Shown here: positions 22,752-35,300 of the stretch, one piece after another
Position numbering within the stretch: the stretch's first letter is position 1
Layout of the letters: every line of letters starts with the position of its first letter
Assembly (NCBI GenBank): GCA_033239525.1
Contig: BSYO01000025.1
Span: forward strand, 6,234,001 to 6,298,000
Source: Nepenthes gracilis
Lineage: Eukaryota; Streptophyta; Magnoliopsida; Caryophyllales; Nepenthaceae
DNA length: 64,000 nucleotides
Reading direction: 5' to 3'
Translations under genes and position numbers: made by a program
The notes under the pieces: model-generated
Seen by the model: only the letters and a program-made list of their open reading frames with translations
What the model was told of the DNA's origin: nothing
Database searches by the model: none

Positions 22752-24990
22752 AAGGCCCCTTAAGGACTCTTGGAGGTCTAAATTGTGATGGACCGGGTTA
22801 TTCTCCTTAAATAACCTCTGTCAAGGACAATGATAAACTAGTATTCCTAATTAAAATTTATTAATTTCTGTAGAAAATTTGATAGAGTTCTGTTTATAAA
22901 TCAAGCATTTGCCAAAATATAAACACCTGTAAATCAATCTTGCATAACAATCTATAACAATTCACCACAAAATTACAAGTGTTAATACTCAACACACTAC
23001 ACAAGATCTAATCACCACCTCCACTGAGGTGGCACCGACATTATAACTCCAGTATAATGCTAGTGGGGAAGGATGCCAACTAGGAACCTTGACCATGCCC
23101 ATAATGAAAAGGACCTACGGAAGCATAAAAATCACAATATACGGCAAAAATTGATCCAACATTTATTCATGCTAAATATCGTTAACCATCACCATACATG
23201 TTTCATATAGTTTACAAATGTAGGATCAAAATTCCTATTTCATATACAAAATCAGCTAAGTCCTAATCCCGAGCCTTGCGTGCATTATCAGCTGTCTATT
23301 GCACTTTTATGGCCTACTCTGTCTCGTTGAACATCAATGTATTTTCATTTGAAAAACATATAGTAAGAGTGAGAGTACAACCCAACAAGTGAAATCATAT
23401 ATCACTAACTACAACAATTTATAGAAAAGACAATAATTAGGTAGGGGAATCATATAACTTGAATAAAAGAAAGCATGTGAGGAGAGGGAACATCTGGAAT
23501 TATTTAGTTCGCATGTTTGTTTTGATTATGTGCATTTATTTTCATTACTTTCATCAATCTTAGCGGACCCGGGCTAGTAGATCGTACTAACCAACGATGT
23601 GAGAGGACAAGAAAAGGAATGTGTCTACCACACATTCTAAGGTCGGCTACATTTTAGGTTTACAACACTCGACCATTGGCTACATTTTAGGCCTGCAACA
23701 CTCGACCATCGGCTACATTTTAGGCTTGCAGCACTTGGCCATCTCAATCGCCCCATATCCCCCGGGGACCAAGGCAATCCTTGTTCTTTCACAGTAGTAT
23801 CCAAAGAGTACCCTGAACATTATCTGCCCCCAGGAGCGGCCGGAGCATTCTTTGGGTTCCCATCGTGATGTACATGGTAAGTTAGATGGTACTACCCCTA
23901 TGATCCATGGTCATAGTTTCAAGATTAGTCTTAATCTTTTGCAGGGAAATCTACCATTTGTCACATACATTCTCCAATCGGAAAATCACATTCCCATCAC
24001 ATGTCTCCATCCGGGAGACCAAATCCATCACATTACACTTGTGGATTCCCTTCCACTTGTTCAATTTCTTTCTTTTATTTGGAGCTTAGATCTTTTAACC
24101 AATAAGTTTAACTCGCAAGAGAGTTTGGTTATACTTATCTCCGTTGGTCAAACACCACCTTAGAAGCCTCAGGACGCATTTCCTTACTCCCGGTGCACAA
24201 TTATACATTTTTAGAGCTTAAGATTTGACACAATATTTAGTCATAAGTTTCATCACAATTGAAGAGAGCTAAAACATGCACATTTACCTTCCAATTTCGG
24301 GTGAACAGTGTCAGGCTACTTTTAGAGGGCTTGAACACTGCGAATGGGTCGAATCTTGCAGAATCGGACGTTCGGTCAACACATACTTACTTTTGGAATG
24401 CTGGGATTCATATTTTAAAGTCATTTCAATATTTTATGAAGGTAAAAACATACAATTTCTCCCTTTTGTCTCGGGTGAACAGTAACAGCGCCCATTTAGA
24501 GGGCCCGGACGCCACGAACAGGTCGAGACGTGCAAGATCGATCACGCGGCCGACATATATACACATTTAGGACATGGGGATGCACATTTTGAGGTCAATT
24601 TAATCAAATAAGGTGCGGTAACGGAAATTTCCCAATTCCCGTAGGTTAGGGTTTGGCGGTACTCCACCGGTCGGATCGGTGAGTAAATCGGATAATAAAT
24701 TACACAATCCTTTGTCTCAAGTCACGGTTATCAGTTTTTTCATGGTTTGGGTGGGTATCGAGACGAAAATACCCGATGATAATCGAAAATATCGAAAGAT
24801 GAAAGTTAGTGAGCATGAGAATACTTGCCTTGACGCATGCTATCACTTTTATAACTGGCTCCCGGACAGATTCGAACTCTACGCCTCGATCTCTTCCTTT
24901 CCCTCTCTAAAACCAGTGCTCTTCCTCTCTCCTCCTCTTCAAAACCTTTTGAAAAATGAGAAAAATCGAAGAAATTTGAAGCAGGTCGCG

Positions 24991-24998
24991 TTTTTATA
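24991..24998 (-). promoter_or_regulatory. TATA box of the solo LTR
   Basis: Read on the minus strand this is TATAAAAA, inside GGTATAAAAACGCG. It lies about 50 bp downstream of one GCGCTCGAGCGC palindrome and about 160 bp from the other. Confidence 0.5.
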
Positions 24999-25043
24999 CC
25001 AGTCGGGGCCCTCGAGCGGCGAGCGCGGCCTCGCTGCCGGCCT

Positions 25044-25055
25044 GCGCTCGAGCGC
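25044..25055. promoter_or_regulatory. GCGCTCGAGCGC palindrome, copy 1
   Basis: An exact 12-bp palindrome is followed by ACATAGG. The core plus this flank matches the Copia 3' LTR at 13267-13284 apart from one base. Confidence 0.5.
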
Positions 25056-25155
25056 ACATAGGCGCTGAATGGGCTGGGGAGCTACTGGTTTTTGCCGCTC
25101 AAGTTCAGCTCGAGCGCGCAGTAGGCGTGGCCTGCTGTTTGTGCCACTGCTTTTT

Positions 25156-25167
25156 GCGCTCGAGCGC
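25156..25167. promoter_or_regulatory. GCGCTCGAGCGC palindrome, copy 2
   Basis: A second exact copy lies in the same LTR 112 bp away, with a related CAGCTCGAGCGCGC between them near 25106. Confidence 0.5.
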
Positions 25168-25732
25168 ACAGCTGATGCGATCTGCTTGCAGCGCTTCAGT
25201 AGTTCACAACCCGATTTTTCTTCCGATACACATACTCATTCATTCAATAGGTTTAGTATTAATTATTATCACGTTGATTTTCTCATATTTGTTATATTTT
25301 TAGACTCGGAACCTCACATAAATCATCCCAGTAACATGCTTTTGATAGGTGCAACTTTCAATAATTTTGTAGTGCCTTATGTAATTTTCGAACGAGCATT
25401 GACTATAGTCATATACTATAGGAGCATGCTACACTTTTGGCATGTGGACTTGGATATTGAGGATGCAAGGCTTCAAGAAAGACTTCGAAAGTTCACTCAG
25501 AAAACCTGTGTATGTATAATAATTTATCAACAAATTTATTAGGATAAGGTTGCTTACGCATGCACTGTTAATGACGTATGACTCCGTCGAGATAACAACT
25601 CTGAAAATTGAAATCTGTATGCCAATTCAGAGTAACGTGGAAGAGAAATAAGGGAAGAAGCTTGGACCTTAATTTTAGGTGGGAAACATAGGAGAACATG
25701 CCGAAGAGGAGAGACCATACGAATGTGCGAGT

Positions 25733-26180
25733 ATTTTTATTTTTTTGGTAAGTAATTAAATTTTATAAATAAAAAGAATAAAGTACATGGCCAATATTCT
25801 ATATCCAAGTATTTTGCCAACTTAGATGTAGAACAAAGACGTTAGGGTATTATCCGAGTACCAATGAAAACATTTCACGAAACCAAAGTAAAGTAATTAA
25901 CAAAGGAAAGACAGCAATAAAGTACTTCAGCCATGAAACTATTTCGTCCATAGTTTGGCGTCCATATAGATCCCCCAATCAGTCAATTGCTAATCATATC
26001 AGCAAGCAAACCCATCAATCCTGATCTTTGACAATATCCACTAATCAGCAATTGGCCTAGCGAACCAACCTATTAAGGACCACAAAAAGGTCTCCAGACA
26101 GTAGTAAAGTGCATCTGTCTCAAGCATCTGATCCAATCCAAATCTTCATATTCAAAAAAATCCTTAATCAGGTGACCATA
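25733..26180 (-). mobile_element. LINE 3' fragment inside a repeat unit
   Basis: A T run followed by GGTAAGTAATTAAA marks a minus-strand LINE 3' end. The family hairpin is present as CCAAGT 25805-25810 with ACTTAG 25820-25825. The insertion explains why this unit is about 380 bp longer than its neighbours. The right boundary is approximate (the unit resumes at GATGCAGGCC near 26187) and no clear target duplication was found. Confidence 0.7.
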
Positions 26181-29100
26181 TGCGATGCAGGCCATGAAAC
26201 ATTCAGTTCTTGAGAAATGAACGATAGAGCAGTTTTCTTAGGAATGGTGTTCACGTAAAAGAAAAGTACGCTATCCCTTATATTAGTAACTTTCAATACT
26301 TGCTTTGACATTAGTATTAGACGTGATGAAGTTGTGCCTCTAATTCAAGAAAAGAAATTATTAGCAAGGACTGGTGTGCACTTACCTTACATGGATTGGG
26401 CAGCGGAGGGCTTCGAGAATGGCTTCGAGTTCTTCTAAAATGTAGGTATGTATGTAAAATTATTTTAAAAGTAGGCATATTTACCTAATATTTGATACTA
26501 TATGATGATAATCGTAAATTTGCAGGTGATGTTAAGGATGAAATGATAAGGTAAGTGATTTTTCTTTTACGCTTGTAAAGCTATTGAGGTACGCTTTTCT
26601 TGACACCAGCAACTTTTAAATGTTTATGAATATTATTTTCAACTGTACTGTATAGTTACTCTTAGCGACGTAGGCCTTATGCGTCAAGGGTTAGTGTGTA
26701 TGTTTTGGTGTAGGTCACCGCGGTTAGGCTTGGAGTCAGACAACGGTTCTAATTTGTCCTCAAAAAATGAAGCTTCCTTACAGAATCTTCTTCAAATAAC
26801 ATTGACATTTCATACAGGAGAAAAGGAGTGAATGTGACTAGAAAGGCGAAATAAAAATAAGGAGGCGATTGAACGAATACCTACTTGTGAGTACTCTTTG
26901 AGATATTTGTTAGGTTATATGTCATTACACATTATATTTTCATTTGTTTTGCTATAAATGCCGATTCAGCATGTTTCCACATCTAGTGAAACGACGAAGA
27001 AGGTCCCTTAAGGACTCTTAGAGGTTTAAATCATCCCGGTAACATGCTATTGATATATGCGACTTTTAATAATTTTGCAGTGCCTTGTATAATTTTTGAA
27101 CGAGCACTGACTATAGTTGTATACTATAGGACCGTGTTGCGCTTTTGGCATGTGGTCTTGGATATAGAGGACGCAGGCTTCAAGAAGGTCATTGAAAGTT
27201 CGCTCAAAAAACCTATGTATGTATAATAATTTATTGACAAATATATTAATATAAATTGCTTTCACATGCACTGTTAATGACGTATGGTTTTGTCGAGATA
27301 ACAACTCAAAAATTCAAAATCTGTATGCTGATTCAGAGAAACGTGGAAGGGAAAAAAGGCAAAGAGCTTAAACCTTAATTGGAGGTGGGAAACATATAAA
27401 AAAATGACAGAGAAGTTAGAAGGTGCGAATGTGCCAGTATTTTATCCAACTTCATGCCTATAAAGTTGGCCACCTATAAATAATATACCGTTATCTATCC
27501 TGCTGCAGGCTGCGAAACATTTAGTTCTTGAGAAAGTAACGATAGAGCAACTTCCTCAGGAATAGTGTTCAAGTGAAAGAAAGGTACGCTATCCCTTATA
27601 TCAGTAACTTTTAATACTTACTTTGACATCAGGGTTGAACATGATGAAGTTGTGCCTCTAATTCAGAAAAGAAATTATCAGTAGGGATCGGCGTGTGGCT
27701 ACCTTACTTACATGGATTGGGCAGCAGAGGACTTCGGGAACGACCTCAAGTCCTTCTAAAATGTAGGTACGTGTGCAAAATTATTTCAAAAGTAGGCATA
27801 TTTATCGAATATTTGATATTATATGATGATAATCGTAAATTTGTAGGTGATGGTAAGGACGAAGCGACACGATAAGTGATTTTTCTTTTACGCTTGTAAA
27901 GTTGCTGAGGTACACTTTTCTTGACACCAGTAACTTTTAAACATTTATGGACGTTATTTTCAACTCTACTGTACAGTTACTCAGTGATTTAGGCCTTATG
28001 CGTTAAGGGTTAGGGTATAGGTTTTGGTCTAGGTTACCGTTGTTAGGATTCGAGTTAGACAACGGTTCCAATTTGTCCTCAAAAAATGAAGCTTCCTAAC
28101 AGAATCTTCTTCAAATAACATTGACATTTCATGCAGGAGAAAAGGAGTGAGTGCGGCTAGAAAGGCGAAATAAAGTCAAGGAAGCGATTGAGCGAATACT
28201 TACTTAGGAGTACTCACTAAGCTATTTGTTACGTTATATGTCATTACGCATTATGTTTTCGTTTGTTTGGATATAAATGCCGATTCAGCATGTATCCACA
28301 TCTAGTGAAACGATGAAGAAGGCCCCTTAAGGATTCTTGGAGGTCCAAATTGTCGTAGTAACATACTCTTAATAGGTGCGACTTCCAATACTCTTGTAGT
28401 GACTTGTGTAATTTTCGAATGATCACTAACTACGGTCGTATACTATAGGATCGTGCCGTGCCGTGCCTGTGGCATGTGGACATGGATATAGAGGACGCAG
28501 GCTTCAAAAAGGTCCTCGAAAGTTCACTCAGAAAACCTGTGTATGTATATTAATTTGTCGACAAATATATTAAGGTAAGGTTGCTTTCGCATGCACTGTT
28601 AATGACGTATGGCTCAATTAAGATAAGAATTTTAAAATTTAAAATTTGTATGCCAATTCAAAGGTACATGGAAAAGAAAAAAGGTAAGAAGCTTGGATCT
28701 TAATTGTAGGTGGAAAACATAGAATAAAATGCTGAAGAGGAGAGACGGTATAAATTTGTGAATATTTTATCTAACGTCATGTCTATAAAGCTAGCCATTT
28801 GTAAACAACATGTTATCTGTCCAGTTGCAATCCGTGAAATGTTCGGTTCTTGAGAAAGGAAGGATAGAGTAGCTTTTTTGGGAATGATGTTCATGTAAAA
28901 GAAAGGTACGCTATCCCTTATATTAGTAACTTTCAATACTTGCTTCGATGTTAGTGTCGGACATGATAAAATTATGCCTCTAATTCAAGAAAAGAAATTA
29001 TTAGCAGGGACCGACATGCGCCAACCTTACATGGATTAGGTAGCGGAGGGCTTCGGGAACGCTCTCGAGTTCTTCTAAAATGTAGGTACGTATGCATAAT

Positions 29101-30222
29101 TATATCACAAGTAGGCATATGTACTGAATATTTGATGCTATATGATGAAAATCATAAATTTGCAAGTGATATTAAGGATAGAGCGACATGGTAAGTGATT
29201 TTTCTTTTACGCTTGCGAAGCTGCCGAGGTATGCTTTTCTTGACACTGGCAATTTTTAAGCATTTATTGACATTATGTTCAACTGTACAGTCCAGTTACT
29301 CTTAGCGACTTAGGCCTTACGTGACAGGGGTTAGGATATAGGTTTTCGTCTAGGTCACCATGGTTAGATTTTGAGTTAAACAATGGTTCCAATTTTTCCT
29401 CAAAAAATGAAGCTTCCTAACATAATCTTCTTCAAATAAAATTAACATTTCATGTAGGAGAAAATGAGCGAGTGTGGCTAGAATGGCAAAATAAAATAAA
29501 AGAAGCGATTGAGCAAATGCTTACTTGTGAATGCTTACTAAACTATTTGTTACGTGATATGTCGTTACGCATTATGTTTTCGTTTATTTGGCTATAAATG
29601 CTGATTCAGCATGTATCCACATCTAGTGAAACAATGAAGAAATCCCCTTAAGGACTCTTGGAGGTCTAAATCTTTCTAGTAATATGCTTTTGATAGGTGC
29701 GACTTTCAATACTTTTGTTGTGCCTTGTGTAATTTTTGAATGAGCACTAACTATAGTCGTATACTATGAAGTGTGCCGTGCTTTTGGCTTGTGGACTTGT
29801 ATACGGAGGATGCAGGCTTCAAGAAGGCCCTCGAAAGGTCACTCATAAAACTTGTGCATGTAAAATAATTTTCGACAAATATATTAGGATAAGGGTATTT
29901 TCGTATGCACTGTTAATGACGTACGACTCCATTGAGATAATAACTCTAAAATTTGAATCTGTATGCCAATTCAGATGGATGTGGAAGAGAAAATAGGCAA
30001 GGAACTTGGACCTTAATTGGAGGTGGAAAACATAGAAGAAAATGACAGAGAGGCTAGAAGGTATGAATGTGCGAGTATTTTACCCAACTTCTTGCCTATA
30101 AAGTTAGCCACTTGTAAATAACATGCCGTTATCTATTCGGCTACAGGCTGCAAAATGTTCGGTTCTTGAGAAAGGAAGGACATAGTAGCTTTCTTGGGAA
30201 TGATATTCACGTAAAAGAATGG

Positions 30223-30936
30223 TTCCATGAGAATTGCATGCATGCATTTGCATATTATGTTAGTGATTTGTGGGGTTATGCTTGCACATATTATTAGCCC
30301 AGCTATAAGTCAAACGGCACCAGGGTTGGCTAGAAATGAAGATGCATTATATGATACTGATTAGGTGGCGTTGTATGGTTGTACATAATACTGAGGTTTT
30401 TTAGCCCAACTTTAAGTCAAGCAGCACTAGAGCTGGCTTGATGCAATGGTGGGATATAGGACTTAATTTACATCACATCTTGATCTATCAAAGAATCAGT
30501 GTATTGTAGAAATAAGGGACCCTTTGCAATATATAAGGAGAGCTGCAAATTTAGGTCCAATAGTTTTTCCTCCTTTGCAATTTATAGTGTTTGTTCCTAT
30601 GTTTATAGTTGAAGTCATCCAATGTCAACTTCGTTGAACAAGAGCCTTGCTCTTTTGCAAAGTAAATGTTGCCTTTAGAGCCATTCCCTGAAGTCCCTTG
30701 AGAAAACTTACAGGAAGGAAACCAAGGGCAAAGGTAAACACTACCCACACTCTCAGAAGCAATTTGGGAAGTTTGCCGGGAGATCATCGGTTTACTTCTC
30801 TTCTTGGAGTCCACTCATTCCTCAGAAGCTCCCCTCTTAGGTTCTTTTTTCTCTTCACGTGCACCATCACTAATTTGTTTGATGGGGTTGTTTAGTTCCC
30901 ATTCATCTCAGATGCTTTTAGCCAATTCTCGGTTCT
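30223..30936. other. Spacer between the inverted arms
   Basis: About 0.7 kb without a supportable gene separates the plus-orientation arm from the start of the minus-orientation arm, which resumes at about 30937 and is then split by a LINE. It holds a diverged direct repeat, TTAGCCCA(G/A)CT-TAAGTCAA, at 30294-30331 and 30401-30437. The frames here (65-87 codons) show no domains. Confidence 0.6.
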
Positions 30937-30966
30937 TGTACAAGTGGCTAGCTTTATAGACATGAA
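30937..30966 (-). repeat. Fragment of right-arm unit left of the LINE insertion
   Basis: GTACAAGTGGCTAGCTTTAT followed by AGACATGAA matches the minus-orientation unit (for example near 43660). It joins at ATGAA to the unit sequence that continues at 41021 after the LINE. Confidence 0.65.
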
Positions 30967-30984
30967 TTCAACTCGTTTCATCAA

Positions 30985-32197
30985 TCCTTTCGTCCATCCA
31001 ATTGTACTGGGCATCCATTTTTATTTTGCCAAAGTCTGTTCTTAAAATCATCGAGAGCTACATCCGGCGATTTCTCTGGCATGGTGTTTATGATGGGAAG
31101 GCAACCGCAAAGGTAGCATGGGTCGACATTTGCTACCCTAAGAGCGAAGGTGGCCTGGGGCTAAAAAACTTGTAGGCCTAGAACAAAGCTCTGATCTGCA
31201 AGTTACTTTGGCGCATTATTACAAAGGACTCTGGCTCTGTGTAGGTTCGATGGGCTCATGTGCATAGGATAAAGGACCAAGGTATTTGGACCTTAAAAGT
31301 TTCGAAATCAGCGTCGTGGTGTTAGCGGAAAATTATGAAGTTACGTCCCTACATGCCCCCTCATACGCAATATTTAATTGGAGACGGAACTGATACTTTC
31401 CTGTGGCTTGATAATTGGCACACTTTGGGCCCTTTATGGGATATGAGCACTGATTGGACACGCATGGTTTCAGAACTGCCTTGGGATGCGAAAGTTAAAG
31501 ACATTATTCGAGGGGACAAATGGGCATGGCCAAACCCGTTTGATATTGAAATCTCTCGTTTGATGGATAACATGCCCCCTACCTCCCGAATTCTCAAAAT
31601 ACGGATTCTGTTCGTTGGACAGCCTCTACTGAGGGTTTTTTTTCAAGTTGCTCTGCCTAGTGCCTCTTTTACCCTCCAAAGGCGAAAATGCCATGGGCTT
31701 TCCTAGTTTGGAGTCCCCCCCCCCACATACCCGCCCATGCATTCACTTTATGGCTAGCTATTAGATGTAGACTTAGCACTTTTGATCGTATCTGCGACTA
31801 CACCAACATTCCAACAATATGCACTTTTTGCAAATCGGGGGATGAAAACCATAATCACCTTTTTTTCTCCTACCCCTTTTCGGCTTCCTTATGGCATCTA
31901 ATCCGGCGGCGAACAGGCATCCAATGGCCTTACCTAGAATGGTCCCAAAATATCCTTTGAGCTGCACAAAAATGGAAAGGCAAAAACTGGCAAGCCCAAT
32001 CTAAACGATTGACCCTAGCGGCCATGATCTATTTTATCTGGAAAGAGCGCAACAATCGTACATTTCAAAACTCTCGTATTCAGGATACTACCCTTTTATA
32101 TTCCCATATCTTCAATGTGGTCCGAAACAAGCTGAAAACTCATCTACACACTTCCAGAGCGGTGGATCGATCCTTCTTGATGCATTGGGACATATAA
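30985..32197 (+). pseudogene. LINE A ORF2 C-terminal part (zf-RVT region)
   Basis: The frames encode the post-reverse-transcriptase part of a plant L1 ORF2. They include a KATAKVAWVDICYPKSEGGL-like connection region near 31090-31170 and LIGDGTDTFLWLDNW near 31375-31420. The zf-RVT zinc-binding region (ICTFCKSGDENHNHLFF) lies near 31818-31870. The reading ends in LMHWDI and a stop. It is broken by frameshifts and stops (for example near 31170 and 31625) and lacks the endonuclease and polymerase parts through 5' truncation. It closely parallels the minus-strand copy at 37550-39875. Confidence 0.88.
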
Positions 32198-32333
32198 AAA
32201 AAAAAATTGAATTGAGATTCTTGCATATATATATATATACATTTTTTCTCTTTGTGCTTGTTTCTCGGATGGCTTTTTTTTTTTTTTGTAAGTAAGTCAA
32301 TTGTATTAAAGAAAAGAAAATTATACAATCTAT

Positions 32334-35300
32334 TTTTTTTTGGTAAGTATTTTGGATTAAAGGGAGAAAAAATTACACATCCTATGCATTAAATCTAAGT
32401 ATTTTGACTTGGAGGTAACTTATAAAACGTTAGGGCATACCCGGAGCAGATTTTACATCAAAATACACACATTCAAAAAAAGACACACAACATAGGGGTC
32501 CTCCATGAGGACAATGTTCAACAAAAACGACAAAATCCCTACATCGATATCACCATGCTACTCCGGATAATCACCATTTCAGCATCATCTTGCTACTTCG
32601 GATAATCACCACATCGGCTTCATCAAATCACTCCGGAACCAACGCACTCCGGTCCTAATCACCTTGTACTCACAATTTTTTGCTCCGGCAAGGCCAAGTC
32701 CGTCCTCATAAGCATGCGCTCACAAATTTACTCTGGCCTGACAACACTATGGCCACTCCGACCATAAGGAATACAAAAAGCAGTCCGGCCTCTTAGATAG
32801 CTACTCCGTCCAATTTATACTTAAGGCACTCCGGCCTCAAAATACACAAGGCACTCCGCCAAAGCCAACTCCGGCCTCATAGCCATACACTCACAATTTA
32901 ACTCCGACCTGAACACACCAAGTCCACTCTGGCCTTTAAGTGTACAAAGGTAGTCCGTCCTCATCACACATATGGCCACTCTTGCCTTTTTGTGTACTGA
33001 AGGCACTCCCAATCAGCACCCAGGCCAGCAATCCCAATCACCACAGCAGGGAACTAATCAACATGGCATGGACTAATCACAGCAACAACGACCATGACAT
33101 CATAACAAAATTAACAGAAGCCAGCAGACTAGACTGCATGGTCCCTCAAGATACATGGGCCAAACCCTGCCTCAGAAGCCACAGCTGTTGTAAGCCATTA
33201 GGGAAAGCACCAAAAGAGGCCCCCTACAGACAAGTCGAGCCGCTTACCGGAGGAACCTTTGGATTTATTGGAAGCAGATTTACCCTTTTTTTGGGATTTT
33301 TTGGGCTTCCAGGGATCAAATTGCACGGCAATCTCTTCAATGGCATTTAGTGATTTATCCATGGAAGAATCTAGGTCCCGATCCTTTTCAAGAGCTTGGA
33401 TGCCAGCAACAAGTTCATCCAAATTGCTGAAATGACCAGGATGACAGAACGATTTCGATTCCAGAATGAAACAAAGCGAACCAAACACAACCTGCTTCTC
33501 ATTTGGGGCTAAGCTGTCAATGTAAGGTTTAGAAGAATCAGCAGCAAATGAAGATTGGAGGACGCCCAATTGAGCATCCGAGGAGCAAGATAATGTTGCC
33601 TCATCCATCGGAAAAGATGAATTGAACTTATCCCTAGTCTTTTTGGAAGAAACACACTAGCACTGGTCCAAAAATCCCAACACTTTGTATCTTTGTTTCG
33701 GGACAAGGCCAATCACGAAATCCATGGACTCCGGACTCAAAGACCATAGATTTCACAGGCTCCTCGTCAAGATCGGACTGATCCAGATGATATTTCCTAG
33801 TTATTCTTGCAATAGAGTTAGGGGTTAAGTCTGAGCACACATCCAAGGGGATACCATTCGGGCTCCTAGTAGGAGAAATGACAGGATTACCTTCACTTGA
33901 CTTAAACAGGGTCATAGGTTCGAACTGCAAACCTAATGAATCTGCAACTGAGCCAACAGCATCCGGATCAGATAAAGGATTCACATCAGCCTGGAGAGGC
34001 AATGAGATAGGTCCAATCTCACTGGAAGAGATATTGCCAGTAACAGCACAGGCGCCTTCCTAAGGCGCCAACTTCAAATCTGAATCCAGGGATTGATCCT
34101 CCGACCTTCCTGACCTTCCAGAGGCTGGCATAGAATTCACCAGAATTTCCACTTTCTCCTTAGGAGAAATTGAAATTGAATCCACAGGCACCTTTTCAAA
34201 AGCATTGGAAGCCTCAGGTTCAGTAGATGTCACCGAGACAACATCAGGGTTCAGGTTCACGACAGCCTGTTTGGCAGCGGTACTCTTACTGGTGATCTTT
34301 TGGTTTGCAGGGCGACCATTTCCCTGGTGCTTCGGCTTCCACTGGTAATCAACCACAATAACATCCTTGGCCAAGACATCCTCATCAGCTTTAATACTGA
34401 TTTTTGAAGGAATAGGACCCATTTTACTCACTTCGACACATATCCTAGCGAAGTGCATTCGATCCATTCGGGCTGTGCATGGGTCAAGGTAGAGGGGTTT
34501 GCCGACCATACTAGCTAACCAGCTAAGACCCAAGGGGGTCCAGAACTCGATCGGAATGTTGAACAGAGAAATCCAAATTGGGAAGGATTGGTGAGTGTCC
34601 TTAGACAACTCCATCCCAGGCTGCCATCGTTTGAGGAAAATGGGTTTCTTGCCAAATGTCCATGGACCTTTGGAAAGACAGAGAGCCAATTGCTGTTCGG
34701 AATCAAACCGGAAGAAGAAGAACCCATCCTCATTCGCAGCAACATGATTGATTCCAAATCTCGTCCAAATTTTGCGGGCAATAGTGTCCACTGCCATAAA
34801 GTGTAAGGGAGTTTCGGCGAAGAAACCCACAAGAGTAGCACCCCAAATTTCCCGGCTTTGTTTGATGACATTGGACGGAGGAGAAATGGGTCCATCCTTC
34901 TCTTCGAAAGAAGGAGGGGGAAAGTATTTTAGAGAAGGGAATGGGCAAGCTCCCTTCTCCTGGACAACCTTAGCCCAGGAAAACGGGGGCTTTATAATGG
35001 GCGCCCCTGAATGCGGAGAGATTGGAACAGCACTAGCGTCAACAGCGGTTGCGTTCTTTGCTCCAGCACAACCAACATGCACCTCGTCATGACTCCGAAC
35101 AATTGATTCTACGTATGATTCGACAGGAGAAGGGGACGCCGAAATGTGGAGGTTGCAAGGCTCCGAGAGCTTCAGGCGCTCTAAGAAGGCCGCATCGGGT
35201 TTAGGGGATGGGAACAGGGCATTCCGATGCAGAGGAGGGAAGGAGGGAGAGAGAATAGCCGCTACAGGCGAAACCAAAAACGGAGAAGAGAGGATGGTGG

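Larger units (their letters stand above)
22784..25318 (-). mobile_element. Solo LTR, Gypsy chromovirus-like
   Basis: A 2535-bp segment with TG...CA ends is flanked by a perfect 5-bp target duplication TAAAT (22779-22783 and 25319-25323). Excising it restores a continuous 1.32-kb repeat unit. Read on the minus strand it starts TGTGAGGTTCC, like the solo LTR at 4990. A minus-strand TATA box lies at 24991-24998. Two exact GCGCTCGAGCGC palindromes lie just upstream. There are no internal coding domains, primer site or purine tract. The open frames crossing it (for example 24679-25068) have no recognisable domains. Confidence 0.88.
22752..30222 (+). repeat. Left arm: tandem 1.32-kb units, plus orientation
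   Basis: Successive copies of a 1.32-kb unit lie head to tail. A landmark starting TCCTCAAAAAATGAAG recurs at 26757, 28076 and 29397 (spacing 1319 and 1321). The ACATGGATT(G/A)GG landmark recurs near 26388, 27710 and 29030. The first unit is interrupted by a solo LTR (22784-25318) and by a LINE fragment near 25740-26180. About 3.7 units are present. The units are collinear but carry many substitutions. The right arm at 41021-46020 is the inverted counterpart. The units hold exon-like pieces with GT...AG borders but no long open frame. Confidence 0.92.

Noticed and set aside
25327..25540. FERAL-containing segment resembling a HAT repeat of splicing factors
   Set aside because: The similarity is limited to a few residues. 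The expected Trp and Tyr spacing of HAT repeats is not met, and units lack a continuous frame.
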